This document shows, one piece after another, positions 39,860 through 50,609 of a stretch of DNA of 64,000 nucleotides. The DNA comes from Nemertoderma westbladi. Lineage: Eukaryota > Xenacoelomorpha > Nemertodermatida > Nemertodermatidae. The stretch covers positions 1 through 64,000 of the forward strand of contig JAUCBJ010000566.1 in the NCBI GenBank assembly GCA_032718475.1, in the 5' to 3' direction. The position numbers and the translations under genes are program-made. The notes beneath the pieces were generated by a model. The model was not told the DNA's origin and ran no database searches. It was given only the letters and a program-made list of their open reading frames with translations. How positions within the stretch are numbered: the first letter of the stretch is position 1; the number at the start of each line of letters is the position of its first letter.

Positions 39860-41492
39860 TATATGAGTTTATCAATATTATAATGAGTTTATATATTAGG
39901 CTAGCGGGCGTCGCTGCCTACCCCTCTTTTGCCCCCGGACAGTGCAAGATCCTCAGCGCTGATGTACCGTCGTCGCTGTGCTTTCGCCAACGATGTAGCT
40001 ACACAACGACAACGATAACCGGCACAAGTCACTCCACTGTCCGTCCCAAAGGCTTAGATGTACTTCAGGTTCTTTCTGGAGAGTTAGGGATACTTTCACA
40101 ATTGCGACTCGCTACTGTAAACACACTTTAGTAGTAACATTCACCTATAAACGCACAAATTCAACACAACTGTCACAAACTGTACACATTCGGGCCATTT
40201 GTCCGTTAGTCAGTGCCTTCCAGAATGTCACTTTATTATTATGTATCCTTGGATACTAGCAGTGCGCTATTTATTCCCTATGCTATTCAATGGGGCAAGC
40301 TTTCTATTGTTCTTTTAACTCACTTCTAATTCTAGCGTGGTTGTTGCCATGGTGACATTATGGAAAGCTAGCGGTAGAATTAGGGTAATTCTCATGCATA
40401 CAGATCTGGGATGATGCTATTTAATAGTAATTCTTTAATGGTCAATATCCTCTCCATACATGATTTTATGAATTTTATCGGCTATTGACTATATATTGGA
40501 GATTCTCGCACACTAATACACTTAATAGAGTGAATCTCCGCTCCCATGATCTATTAATTAAAGTAATTTTGGGAATATTATAAATTGCATAAAAATGACA
40601 ATTTATTAAATTCATTAAAAATATGAATTCAAATTTAATCCCGTAAATTTTATTATTTAATATTAAATAGACACAATTTTATTCCAGAACATGTCTGGGG
40701 ACTGGGATCCTTGATTCTAGGAAATTGGTCTTTTTAAGAATATCGGTAAGTGCTACGATATCTTAATAGACTAGAATTTTAAAGGATCTAAAATTTGACA
40801 GATTTTGTAAATATTAATAATTAATATTTAGGATGGGCACCAGTTTATTCCAGAACTTGTCTGGGGACGTTAACCACTGATTCTAGAATTTTGTCTTTCA
40901 AGTATATCGGTGGGTGCCGCGATATCTTAATCGACTAGAATTGCAGATGGTCAAAGGGTTTAACAGATTTATTTTGCGTTATACGCTACTGTTAAAGGGA
41001 CATCACGCTACTATATGTATTATTTAATATACGGTATGAGAGCAATATCGCACGAAGCAATGTCAGTGAGAAGAGGCAAGTCGTTTCCAAGGTCTACCCA
41101 GAGCTTGGTTTAGCCGAGACACGAGGATCTGAATTTTGCATTCCTAATACTCTACTTTACCAATAATACTTGAATATAGTAGGAGCTTTATTGTACTTTA
41201 ATAAGTACGGACATTTCATCTTACTGTAGTTACGTATTTGTAATGTAATACGGACAGTAAGGAAGGAGAAAAAGAATTATTTCTCGCCGTCGCACTAAAT
41301 ATATAATATATAAGTAATTAAGTAATAAACGCGAATATATATTGCACTAATCTACTAAATAATCGCTAAAATAACATTCTGCTAAATAAAATTAAAGAAA
41401 ACGATTATAATAAAATTACATAATAATATATACATAAATATAAAATGATAAGAATATAAAATAATCTGGTCACACACCCACTCCAGACGCTG
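39860..41492. other. non-coding region between pol and the extra ORF, with a 166-bp tandem repeat
   Basis: Two units start at 40681 and 40847 (ATTCCAGAAC...GTCTGGGGAC), period 166 bp. No coding signal. The region could hold the promoter or splice acceptor for the 3' ORF, but no site is demonstrable by eye. Confidence 0.45.
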
Positions 41493-43205
41493 CTAAGCTG
41501 GGGAGTCCCTAGATGTTTGTTGGATTAGGGAGGTGGTCGTGGGAAGAGTATCTTGTCTTCCATAGTTTCCGGAGAGTTCTCTGTCTCTTTCCAGTAAACA
41601 TAAGCGACCAACTGGGCGATTGAGCTGCTGCGTCTCGAAGACAATTCCCGGTTTCTTGAAGTTACGTCGCATGACGACGAGTTCTACCGATCGCACCAAA
41701 CCGTCATCCGAGATGTGAGTCTCGATGGTACGACCTGTCTGCCACTGCTTACGTGGAAGATCTGCATCCACAATAAGGACCATGTCTCCAGCGCTGACGT
41801 TTTCTTGCTGCGCAAACCACTTCGTTCGAAGTTGTAGCGTGGGCAGGTAGTGCTTTTCGAAATGGTCAGCGAAACGACGGGATAACAACCCCATAAGTTG
41901 CCAAGTTTGCCGGCAGTATTCGTCTCCGTCTGTGATTTTCGATTGTGGGAGCATGGCTACAGGTTTCTTCAGTAGGAAGTGCGCGGGTGTTAGCGCTTCC
42001 AGGGAATCGGGACTCGATGAGACTGGCATAAGCGGTCTCTCGTTGAGATAGGCGGCGATTTCCTCCATTAACGTCCGCAAAAGTTCGTCGGTGAGATACG
42101 CGCGGCACGGCACTATAAAGTGAAATGCGGTCTTCACACTTCTAATTAATCTCTCCCAACTTCCTCCCCACCAAGGGGCGTCGGCGGCGTTGAAGGTCCA
42201 GCTAGACGCTGTTACCTTTAGCTGATCGTCCACCTGTCTTTGGTTCCAATCGTTGACGTAAGCTTTGATTTCATTGTTGGCACCAATGAAGTTTGTTCCC
42301 TTATCAGATCTCATCGTGTTACTAGTTCCAAAGCGAGCGATCTGTCGTCGTAAGCTTAATAGGAAGCTGTTGGTAGATAAATCGTTCACCATATTGAGAT
42401 GAATAGTTCTACAAGTCATACAAACAAAGATGACACACCATCTCTTGACTATAGTCCTAGCACGATATACTTCAATAGGGCCAAATAAATCCACACCGGT
42501 ATTAGTAAAGGGTGGTTCATAGAAGCTTACTCGTTCCCTAGGTAATTCTGCCTCTCGCTGTGTTAAAGGCCTACTGAATGCTTTCCTACAGGGTATGCAG
42601 TTCCTAAGAACTTGGTTCAGAGCTCTACGGGGTTTATAAAAATAATAGCGAGTTCGAATTTCGCTAAGAACTCGTTCTCTACCAGCATGATAAAGTTTGC
42701 TGTGAACATCTACAATCATCTTGACTTGTATTTCAAGGTTTCTAATGAGTATGGGAAACTTAGTGTCAAAGGATAATGGAGCATTTGTTAATCTTCCTCC
42801 AACACGTATCAACCCATCTATCATTGTGCTAGAGAAACGATCCCTTAAGCGCATTTGTGGATTTCTCAACAACAGGAAATACTTATCGGAATCATCATAG
42901 CACTGCAGGAGTCTCAGCATCTGCTTGTTGGTTTCTTCATGCTCCTGATAACTGATCTTCTCCTTCAGAAACCTGTCGGATATCTTATATTTGGGAAGAT
43001 CTTTAACAACATGGACCTGCACCGATGTCAGCGGAGCGGTATCACTATTGGTCTTCATCCCGGAGTAGTGATGGTGAAAACATATTTTTAAATATGTAAC
43101 GGCTTTACGGCCGATTCCAAGAACTGTAGTGATGTATCGCTCTCTGCAGGAGAGGTGAGAGTCCTTGCGAGACGTCTGGTATTCCAGATTTCCAATCCTT
43201 CTCAC
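41493..43205 (-). CDS. BEL/Pao pol, integrase part
   Basis: Contains the His/Cys zinc site (HSKLYH ... CIPCRK, about 42690-42590), the D-D-E core (GVDLFGP at about 42500, RSDKGTNFIGANNE at about 42300, WWGGSWERLIRSVK at about 42150), RPL(M)P and PAHFLL blocks, and the BEL-specific C-terminal module (AGDMVLIVDAD ... VELVVM). The frame differs from the upstream RT frame: a one-base shift near 43105-43115, where the text YSSWNR leads into KAVTYLKICF, separates the two. All three acidic catalytic residues are present. Confidence 0.85.
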   Translation of the reverse strand: MRRIGNLEYQTSRKDSHLSCRERYITTVLGIGRKAVTYLKICFHHHYSGMKTNSDTAPLTSVQVHVVKDLPKYKISDRFLKEKISYQEHEETNKQMLRLLQCYDDSDKYFLLLRNPQMRLRDRFSSTMIDGLIRVGGRLTNAPLSFDTKFPILIRNLEIQVKMIVDVHSKLYHAGRERVLSEIRTRYYFYKPRRALNQVLRNCIPCRKAFSRPLTQREAELPRERVSFYEPPFTNTGVDLFGPIEVYRARTIVKRWCVIFVCMTCRTIHLNMVNDLSTNSFLLSLRRQIARFGTSNTMRSDKGTNFIGANNEIKAYVNDWNQRQVDDQLKVTASSWTFNAADAPWWGGSWERLIRSVKTAFHFIVPCRAYLTDELLRTLMEEIAAYLNERPLMPVSSSPDSLEALTPAHFLLKKPVAMLPQSKITDGDEYCRQTWQLMGLLSRRFADHFEKHYLPTLQLRTKWFAQQENVSAGDMVLIVDADLPRKQWQTGRTIETHISDDGLVRSVELVVMRRNFKKPGIVFETQQLNRPVGRLCLLERDRELSGNYGRQDTLPTTTSLIQQTSRDSPA

Positions 43206-45876
43206 GGATTTCCACTACAGACTTATTTGTGGCTGTGGGTTTCTGATCCAAAGCGTCGTCTCCGGAAGTATGTAGTACAGACAGATCTAACATAGGTTTA
43301 AATAACTTTGATTTACTCGCTCGAGTTTTAGGTTTGACTTTCTCCGCTCCCTTGGCCTGTCTAATCTCTGCTGTAGTAAGATGAGGAGGCCATTCTTCTT
43401 CTTCTTTGTAGAGGAAGTCAGGTCCACCTAACCAGTCTGGAGTATCTACCAGTTCTTGTGGAGTAGCTCCCCTGGAGGCGATGTCTGCTGGATTGATCGT
43501 TCCGGGGCAATGTCTCCATTGATCCATCGTTGTGCGACTGAGTATAATAGCTACTCTGTTGGTAACGAAGACGCTGAACTGACAGACTTCATTGGTTATA
43601 TACTCCAACACGAGTAAAGCGTCGGTCCAATAGACAGTTTTCTCCAACGGATAATCGATATGTTCTGTTACATTCCGGCCGATGGCTGTAGCGTATAGAG
43701 CCGCTTTTAACTCCGCTCGAGGAACTTTCAACTTGTTGTTTATCAATGCCTTAGAGGTAACCAAGGCGACCTTGATTCCATCCGGAGTTTCCACTCTTAG
43801 GTAGGCTACTATACCTATTCCCATATCGCTGGCGTCTCCAAACACATGGAGTTGATAGGAATACGTAGGGAGAACATGACCAAAATATGAACGGGAAATT
43901 ATAAAGTTCTCGATGGCTGGTAGAGAATCTTCCCATTTCATCCACTTCTTTAATAATTCTCCCTTAAGTGGATCGTCCCATGAGTGATTTTCAAGCCACA
44001 TTTGTTGTACTAAACTCCGAGCAATCAATATAACTGGGCTAATAAATCCCAATGGATCGAAATAAGTGCTCAGGATACTTAAACAAATCCGTTTAGTCCG
44101 AACTGGATTATCTCGCTGTTTTAGCTGGAAAAACAGGATATCTCTCTCTGTGTCCCATTTCAAACCAAGTGTCTTGGTTTCTGGAAGATCATCTTTGATT
44201 AGATCTAGGTCTTTCGCTCCTCGATCTTCTACTGGGATCGACTCCAGAAACTCACAGGAGTTGCTGGTGAATTTAGTTAATCGAAATCCACCTCTTTTTA
44301 AGCACTCTACCGTTCCTTTAGCGACATCAATGGCTTCTTCGACTGATGGAAGGGACTTTAGATTATCGTCCATGTATATATCCCGTTTGATGTTGTCAAT
44401 CACCTCTTTAGAGAAGGCTTCTCGGTTGTCATCCGCAGTGGTGCGTACCACTGAACAGGCGTTTGAAGGGCTTGAGATTATCCCAAAAGCCTGGATGGTC
44501 ATCCAGTACTCCACCGGTTTCTGGTTGAGGTCTCCTTCAGGCCACCACAGAAATCGTAGGCTATTTCGATCCCTATCTAGCGCCTTGACTTGTAAGAACA
44601 TGCCTTCTATATCTGAGGCGAAAGCGATTGAATATTGTCTTAATCTTAAAAGTATTCCCAACAAGGATTGGAGTAAGGTGGGTCCGGGTAACAATTCGGA
44701 ATTAAGGGATTGGCCCATATAGAGGGCGGAGCCGTCAAATACCACTCGTACCTCATGGGGTTTACCGGGTTTGGGAACGTAATGGTGAGTTAAATAATAC
44801 GTTCTCTCAGTTATAGGTGTTTCTTCCGGCACTCGCTCCGCATATCCCTTGCTAATAAATTTCCTCAACTGTGTTTGATACATTTCTTTAGCTGAAGAAT
44901 TTGCCGTAAGGCGTCGATGTAGTTGAGCAATTATTTTCTCCGCCAAGGTTCTGTTGTTTATGAACTTTGGTTCTCGCTTTCGGAAAGGTAGACCGATTTC
45001 ATATCTACCTTGATCTTTAAGAAAACGTGTAGTTGTCTCTTGGATCTCCTTGGCCCTTTCTTCTTCTACCGATAGGGCCTTATCGTAGGAATTGGGCTCT
45101 ACAGCCTCTTGAGTAAAGAATCGTACGGCGTGTTCATCCTGAGTCTTGGCATTACAACGTTCAATGACGTCATTCAGTTCGTCGTTATAGTCGTCTCGTT
45201 CTGATGGACGGAGTAGCTGACATAAGTTCACTTGGTTTTGCCAAGTCTCGTTTTCCTTAAGGAGATCAATGGTATTCTCCTCATCGAAGAATTGGTGGAC
45301 ATCGTCATTATCTGAGGAGTATGGTGTTCCCTCAGTTGGATCGTCTAACTCACTGCTCTCAACTTCCCATTCTCTTACCTGATATACCTGATCTTTCAGT
45401 AATCTTTCCATGAGAGTTCTACGGGAAGGGCCAGTAAAGTACCAACCCACTCTAGTTCTTCCCGCATAAGCTTGTAGTGGTTGCGGTTGAGCAGGCCGTT
45501 TCTCCAATGTCTCGAGCGCTTCATGTGCGTTTTGACCGATGAGTATTTGCACTCCAGGGTAATCGGTGTTGAATCTAGGTATTTCGAGCTGCTGGGTGAA
45601 ATCGTCCTCATCCCAGTTATAAGGTTCCACTTGGCTGGTAGCGAAGTTCTTTATCGCAACCATTTTTACTGACCTTATACTATGTTCTCCTAGTTCATCC
45701 TGGGGGGTAGACAACGCACCTACATAATAATCCGCTATTACTGTAGATTTCCAAACCTGCATAATTCCTGACATGTTTAGCTTAGTTCGGAACATGGGTT
45801 GTCCAGCAAAGATGTCTTCGGCTAGTTCTTTGTCGATGAATGTTCCTGTACTACCGGAGTCAAGAAGGGCGTTCAC
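43105..45876 (-). CDS. BEL/Pao pol, protease-RT-RNase H part
   Basis: It starts with the aspartic protease motif ALLDSGSTGTF at 45876. The RT has KPHEVRVVFDGSA (about 44740), FASDIEGMFLQV (about 44600), FGIISSPSNA (about 44470) and the catalytic RDIYMDDN (about 44370). RNase H has HVFGDASDMGIG (about 43830), VPRAELKAAL (about 43720) and VYWTDALLVLEYI (about 43620). There is no internal stop in 923 codons. No ATG start is expected because in the intact element this was fused to gag; the upstream join is cut by the TTAA element ending at 45910. Confidence 0.85.
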   Translation of the reverse strand: MNALLDSGSTGTFIDKELAEDIFAGQPMFRTKLNMSGIMQVWKSTVIADYYVGALSTPQDELGEHSIRSVKMVAIKNFATSQVEPYNWDEDDFTQQLEIPRFNTDYPGVQILIGQNAHEALETLEKRPAQPQPLQAYAGRTRVGWYFTGPSRRTLMERLLKDQVYQVREWEVESSELDDPTEGTPYSSDNDDVHQFFDEENTIDLLKENETWQNQVNLCQLLRPSERDDYNDELNDVIERCNAKTQDEHAVRFFTQEAVEPNSYDKALSVEEERAKEIQETTTRFLKDQGRYEIGLPFRKREPKFINNRTLAEKIIAQLHRRLTANSSAKEMYQTQLRKFISKGYAERVPEETPITERTYYLTHHYVPKPGKPHEVRVVFDGSALYMGQSLNSELLPGPTLLQSLLGILLRLRQYSIAFASDIEGMFLQVKALDRDRNSLRFLWWPEGDLNQKPVEYWMTIQAFGIISSPSNACSVVRTTADDNREAFSKEVIDNIKRDIYMDDNLKSLPSVEEAIDVAKGTVECLKRGGFRLTKFTSNSCEFLESIPVEDRGAKDLDLIKDDLPETKTLGLKWDTERDILFFQLKQRDNPVRTKRICLSILSTYFDPLGFISPVILIARSLVQQMWLENHSWDDPLKGELLKKWMKWEDSLPAIENFIISRSYFGHVLPTYSYQLHVFGDASDMGIGIVAYLRVETPDGIKVALVTSKALINNKLKVPRAELKAALYATAIGRNVTEHIDYPLEKTVYWTDALLVLEYITNEVCQFSVFVTNRVAIILSRTTMDQWRHCPGTINPADIASRGATPQELVDTPDWLGGPDFLYKEEEEWPPHLTTAEIRQAKGAEKVKPKTRASKSKLFKPMLDLSVLHTSGDDALDQKPTATNKSVVEIREKDWKSGIPDVSQGLSPLLQRAIHHYSSWNRP

Positions 45877-45909
45877 TATATAACTCCTTTTAGGTCCGTG
45901 GACCCTTAA

Positions 45910-47462
45910 CCCTATTAAACCCGGGGAGGGGTCAATATGACCCCCCCCGTGGTTTTTTTATTATAATTCTGAAACAAACGCAGTTGGGAATCTGAAATTT
46001 TATGACTTTTCCTAAAAATCTATTGTCTTCATGGTAGTGAAAACCGTTTTCAAAAATATTGGGTACTTTTCGAGTTATAGCACCATTTTTTAACCCTACT
46101 TTTGGCACTTTTTTTGAGACGTTTTTTGAAAATTACATTTCATTAAATATGAATTGTAACATCTCGGTTTTTGATTTACACCGGTTTTTTGGTGTTAGAA
46201 ATTGGATGGAATTCATATAAATTGATTTAGAAATTTCAAACTTGTTTTTTTCGATGGGTGCCAAATTTTGGTGCCAGCACCAAATTTTGAAATAAGTCAA
46301 TTTTGTAAATTGATTGTTTGAAACTTGTTTTTTACGCAATTGGGGTTTTTTGAGGTTCTGGATTCGATGAAATATATACGAGTTGAACCAAGCGTATCAA
46401 ACTTGTATTTTTCGGTGCTGTGTGCTAATTTTGGTGCTAGCACGAAATTTTGAAAATCCATTCAATATATAAAATTGCTTGTGACAATTTATTTCTTGCG
46501 TTTTAGAGGTTTATGGCTGTTTTGAATTCAATGGAAAATATAATTATCGAACTAGACATCTCAAACTTGTATTTTTCGGATGTGGGTGCAAAATGTGGTG
46601 CTAGCACCAAATTTTGAAAACCATCAAATATATCAATTGATTGTGTCACCTTGTTTCTTGCGTTTAACGGGTTTGTGATGGTTCTGAATTCAATGGAATC
46701 AGTAAAAATTTCATAAGAGTTCTCAAACTTGTATTTTTCGCCGGTGGGTGAAAATTATTGTGCCAGCACCAAATTTTGGAAAATATGCAAATTGATAAGT
46801 AGATAGTATCACCTTGTTTCTTGCGTTATACGGGTTTATGAGGGTCCTGAATCCGATGGAATCAATAAAAACAGCACTGGACATCGCAAACTTGTACTTT
46901 TTGGTGATGGGTACGAAATTTGGTGCTAGCACCAAAATTTGCTAAATTACGCCGAAAAATACAAGTAACAATGATCTGGCATATTAGAAATGTATTCCAT
47001 TAGAATCAGCGCCCTCGAAAACCTGAAAATGTGAATTTATAGCATCGTATAAGTGAATTAAAAATTTTGTGTTCTAACTGAAAAGTGCTGGTTACTTGTT
47101 TTTTTCATTTTTTTCCTACGCAGAGAGGACTAAACAGCCATTTATAGTAATCATATCATTTTTAAATATTTTCCAATGTATTTTGCACCCCAAAAAACCT
47201 GTATTGAAAAATAATTAGCCGAAAATGTAACTTTCAAATTTTGTGAAAATTGTGCACTACTTGTAATTTTGGTGCTGCAATATAACCACCCCAGTACATT
47301 TTTTCGAAAATTTTTTTTTTCGGTTGGGTCCAGACAAGTGATACCTACGCACAAACAAAAAATCAGACGTTTTTGTAAATATTTGTAGATTTTAGAGGGG
47401 GGGGGTCAATATGACCCCCTCCCGGTATTTGTACAACATTTTATAGCCCGGTACTAATAGGG
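45910..47462. mobile_element. TTAA-flanked element with about 165-bp internal repeats, copy 2, in gag-pol
   Basis: 1553 bp between TTAA at 45906-45909 and 47463-47466, inverted relative to copy 1 at 33862-35245. It starts CCCTATTAAACCCGGGG and ends CCGGTACTAATAGGG. It is about 169 bp longer than copy 1, matching one extra internal unit with the GGTGCTAGCACC-type palindrome. Gag codons on one side and protease codons on the other are in register across a single TTAA, which proves the boundaries. No transposase is encoded. Confidence 0.85.
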
Positions 47463-48205
47463 TTAACTGTACTACAGGAAATTCTCGGATTCCTACATTG
47501 GAAGTTGGCGCTTTCCAAGATGGTTGTCGATCAGAAGTAGTTAGGGTGAGGTCGCTGTCTGTGTCTTTTTCATACGTAAGTGCTCGATACACTGCGGTAT
47601 TTATCATGTAACAGGATTCATCTTCGTTGGATAATTCATCCGTATAGAATCCTTCCATCTCAGAACTTTGGTCAGTGTCGTTCACATCACTGAATTGGAC
47701 ATGTAGTTCGGAATCACTTACCTGATTCGGGCTGTTTCGTTCGAATTCAGTGTGCAACAAGATATGATGTTTCGCACCGCACTTTGCACACCTTGTGTCG
47801 GAGTAACAGGTTCGCCGTTGGTGTCCTTGTCTGAGGCAATTATAACACAACCGCTTATCCCACATGACTTCCCGTCGCTCCGTTAATGATTTCTTCAGGA
47901 ATTCATCACACATATTCAAACGGTGGGTCCCGTCACATAGCGCACATTTCGGTTTGATGTTACTTACCTTATTTTGAATAACATTGTGCACACTCGTTCT
48001 TTCTTCGGGCTTTCTCACCTGAATTCTCTTGGGAGACGTAGGAGGAGTTTTTCTTACCTGTTCTCTGAATTTACTTACCTGTTCTTTAGGCGTTTTATTG
48101 ACATAATAAGATCTTTCAGTGTCTTTCCCGCTATCCTCTCCTTGAGAAGTCTGGTCCGTCGTCTGTATAACACACTGGTGTTACCTTTCTCCTAGAAACG
48201 GGTTT
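47463..48205 (-). CDS. BEL/Pao gag, zinc-knuckle part
   Basis: The frame is open from about 48190 through KEQVSKFREQVRKTPP and contains cysteine clusters: CALCDGTHRLNMC, CYNCLRQGHQRRTC (a CCHC knuckle) and CAKCGAKHHILLH. An acidic tail follows up to the TTAA insertion. It binds nucleic acid in the capsid. It is out of frame with the DUF1759-like part upstream, which stops at 48206. Confidence 0.75.
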
Positions 48206-49306
48206 CTAACTTACCTTGTTTTCCGGTGTCTTCTCTCTGGACTGCTTTAGGAGCTGTAATTTCACTTCTCCATCTAAGAATGACATGAGATCAGCCATGG
48301 TAGGGTCTCGTCGTTGCTGTTCCATCATATATAACACTTTCTTATCCCAGCGTGTACCTACTCCACCCTTCGGTAAAGTAGAAGCCACGGCTCCAATAAC
48401 CATAGAACTCTGATATTCATGAGACTTACCTAACCAATCTAATTGTCTACAGATCTCTTGAATCTCATCGGAAAACTCTATTATCCCGCTGCTAATGAAC
48501 TTTCGGGGCGCTACTAATTTTGCATACAAATATTTAGCTATGTTATTCCTATTACCATACCTGATGTTTAGTGTATCCCAAACTTGTCTTAATCCATCTG
48601 GATGTCCAATAAACTTTAACGCCATTAACTTGGGAGATCCTTCCAAGCACTCGATGAGGAATCTAAGTTTCTCTCCATTAGATAGTACAGAGTTCTGTAT
48701 GTTATCTTTGTAATATTCATTAAAAGGTAACCATTTCATCTCATCTCCATTGAACTTGACTATCTCTCCCACCTTTACCGCTTGATGGGCTTCGGTTCTA
48801 GCCATTTGACGCGTAAAACTTTCTTGGGCCATCGTGTTATTTAATATCGAGTTATCGGTATATAAATTTCTCGGATTATGATCAAGTCTATAGGGAATAT
48901 CATTGTCAACAGGTTTATAATTACCCTTAATAGGGTTCACTATAGGAGTTTCTACTTCGCTAGCAGTATAGATGCGTGTAGGCTCCACACCTTGCGCATG
49001 AGATACTTCAGACCTAACAGGTTGACACATTGTTACTGGGGGTGGTGGTATACCCTTTTGTGTATTTACTAATTTATCGCATTCTAATGCGATACTTTGC
49101 TGCACTTCTTGCAACTCTAACCTACTTTCCCTTACTGTGCCCTTGAACTGCTTGACAGTCTCCTGCATCTGCCCGAGCAGGATCCATCCCCCGCCGTCTC
49201 TCATCCACCCACTCGACCGCCGAAGCGGGAGCCGCCAACGTTGTAGCGGGCGGACGAGGGACAACGGGCGACAAATCATTAATATTTCGCTCGGAGTCCA
49301 GAACAT
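48206..49306 (-). CDS. BEL/Pao gag, capsid-type (DUF1759-like) part
   Basis: A coiled-coil-like stretch (ETVKQFKGTVRESRLELQEV, about 49160-49100) is followed by VKFNGDEMKWLPFNEYYKDN, LSNGEKLRFLIECLEG, VWDTLNIRYGN and FSDEIQEICRQLDW, the signature order of BEL gag. It overlaps the upstream ORF in another frame; the likely frameshift is near 49200 in a G-rich run. The first codons of the frame (49306-49190) are probably out-of-frame read-through rather than real gag. Confidence 0.75.
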   Translation of the reverse strand: MFWTPSEILMICRPLSLVRPLQRWRLPLRRSSGWMRDGGGWILLGQMQETVKQFKGTVRESRLELQEVQQSIALECDKLVNTQKGIPPPPVTMCQPVRSEVSHAQGVEPTRIYTASEVETPIVNPIKGNYKPVDNDIPYRLDHNPRNLYTDNSILNNTMAQESFTRQMARTEAHQAVKVGEIVKFNGDEMKWLPFNEYYKDNIQNSVLSNGEKLRFLIECLEGSPKLMALKFIGHPDGLRQVWDTLNIRYGNRNNIAKYLYAKLVAPRKFISSGIIEFSDEIQEICRQLDWLGKSHEYQSSMVIGAVASTLPKGGVGTRWDKKVLYMMEQQRRDPTMADLMSFLDGEVKLQLLKQSREKTPENKVS

Positions 49307-49748
49307 GAACTGTCTCCTGGGCTGTTCTGCTGGGCACAGGTAGCTTAGTGCTATGCAAAGGGAATCTAGAGGTAGGTTCTGGGAGTACAGGTGTCTCTAT
49401 CACCGAAGGGGTGGATTCGAGAACAGGCCTAATTATTTCAGGCTCATCTACTATAGTAGGGAGTCTGTCTATTTTAATAATTTGGTCTGTGGGTTCTGTA
49501 CTACCTAAGTCTGTGCTAACTAGTTGTTTTCGAACAGCTGGGGGCAAATCAGGCAATTTCTGACGGTGGGACATTCTTCTACATCTGCTGAGACGAGATC
49601 GATTTCCTCCGCCTTCAGGATCTGTTGTATCACCTTCATCTGATGATGTAAAACCCTGTCTCTTGGGAGTAGATCGACTCATCATCAGCATTTGACTAGC
49701 TGTTAACTGTTTATTTATGCAGTCCCGACTCTCCTGAATATCCTCCAA
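49122..49748 (-). CDS. gag N-terminal region, part 3
   Basis: Same frame as the two ORFs upstream, separated only by a TGA at 49779-49781. It is Pro/Ser/Thr rich with basic clusters (GNRSRLSRCRRMSHRQKL). There is no recognised domain. The last ~25 codons are read past the frameshift. Confidence 0.5.
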   Translation of the reverse strand: MEDIQESRDCINKQLTASQMLMMSRSTPKRQGFTSSDEGDTTDPEGGGNRSRLSRCRRMSHRQKLPDLPPAVRKQLVSTDLGSTEPTDQIIKIDRLPTIVDEPEIIRPVLESTPSVIETPVLPEPTSRFPLHSTKLPVPSRTAQETVHVLDSERNINDLSPVVPRPPATTLAAPASAVEWVDERRRGMDPARADAGDCQAVQGHSKGK

Positions 49749-49778
49749 CTCCAGTTGGGTGGTCTCTTCAGCTGCTCT

Positions 49779-50588
49779 TCATTCTGCTTCTGCCACTGCT
49801 CGCTTTCTTTCTGCTTCTACTGCTGCCGCTGCCGCTTTTCTTTCCACTTCTGCCGCTTTTCTTTCTGCTTCTACTGCTGCCGCTGCTGCTTTTCTTTCCA
49901 CTTCTGCCGCTTTTCTTTCCACTTCTGCCGCTTTTCTTTCTGCTTCTACTGCTGCCGCTGCTGCTTTTCTTTCCACTTCTGCCGCTTTTCTTTCCACTTC
50001 TGCCGCTTTTCTTTCTGCCTCTGCCTCTGCTGCTGCCGCTGCTGCTATCTTTCTGTCTTCTATACGTTTTTTCTTTACTTGTTCTTCTTGGACTCTAGTG
50101 ATGCGGAGACGTTCATCAAATTTAGCTTGGTTCGCAGCTCTCATATCCACATCGATTGCGTCCAACACAAGCTTGGTTCCTTCACTGTTATGGCTAAGTC
50201 CATCTAACCTTCTCCTCAACTCTTCATCTCCTACAAAACGTTGATAGTCCGACATATAGATATCAATAGCATCCCTCTTATGCGGTTTCTCTACCGTCGC
50301 TTCACTTTCCACTTGGGAAAATGTAGCGTCTGTGGATTCTTCATGGGTTGAGCGCTCAGATAACTGAGATTTCCACGGGGCAGTTCTTTGAACTTGGAGA
50401 CTCACCCGTTGTAACCAAGTCTTTACGGCAACTTGCAACGACGTGTCTTGTCTTCTTTTCGAAGCCTCCTCAAAGGCCGATAGGATTAGTCTGATTCTTA
50501 GAATTCTTTCTCGAACTTGATAAAGCAGATCTCCCTGCTCTTGAGGTCCTTGTGGTTGTCCAAACAATTGTTCTTCTAATCGCTCCAT
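49779..50588 (-). CDS. gag N-terminal region, part 2, coiled coil with AAEVERK repeats
   Basis: Starts ATG 50588. The second half consists of alternating ERKAAEVERKAAEVERK and AAAAAVEAERK blocks, a long charged helix encoded by a 63-bp DNA repeat at about 49795-50030. Repeats of this kind change length easily. It is in frame with the ORFs on both sides, with single stops between, so it probably belongs to one long gag reading frame. Confidence 0.55.
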   Translation of the reverse strand: MERLEEQLFGQPQGPQEQGDLLYQVRERILRIRLILSAFEEASKRRQDTSLQVAVKTWLQRVSLQVQRTAPWKSQLSERSTHEESTDATFSQVESEATVEKPHKRDAIDIYMSDYQRFVGDEELRRRLDGLSHNSEGTKLVLDAIDVDMRAANQAKFDERLRITRVQEEQVKKKRIEDRKIAAAAAAEAEAERKAAEVERKAAEVERKAAAAAVEAERKAAEVERKAAEVERKAAAAAVEAERKAAEVERKAAAAAVEAERKRAVAEAE

Positions 50589-50609
50589 GGAGCTGAAGAA
50601 TCCCTGTAC

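Noticed and set aside
44066-44722. 218-aa plus-strand frame
   Set aside because: It mirrors the BEL RT coding region on the minus strand; no independent motif.
48000-48215. GTAAGT motifs in gag suggesting introns
   Set aside because: They recur as codons for QVSK / KVSN inside repeated peptide text, and no acceptor at a sensible distance restores the frame; a frameshift or stop mutation explains the break better.
49755-50244. Plus-strand frames of 150 and 161 aa rich in Phe/Cys/Ser
   Set aside because: They are the complement of the AAEVERK coiled-coil repeat of gag on the minus strand.
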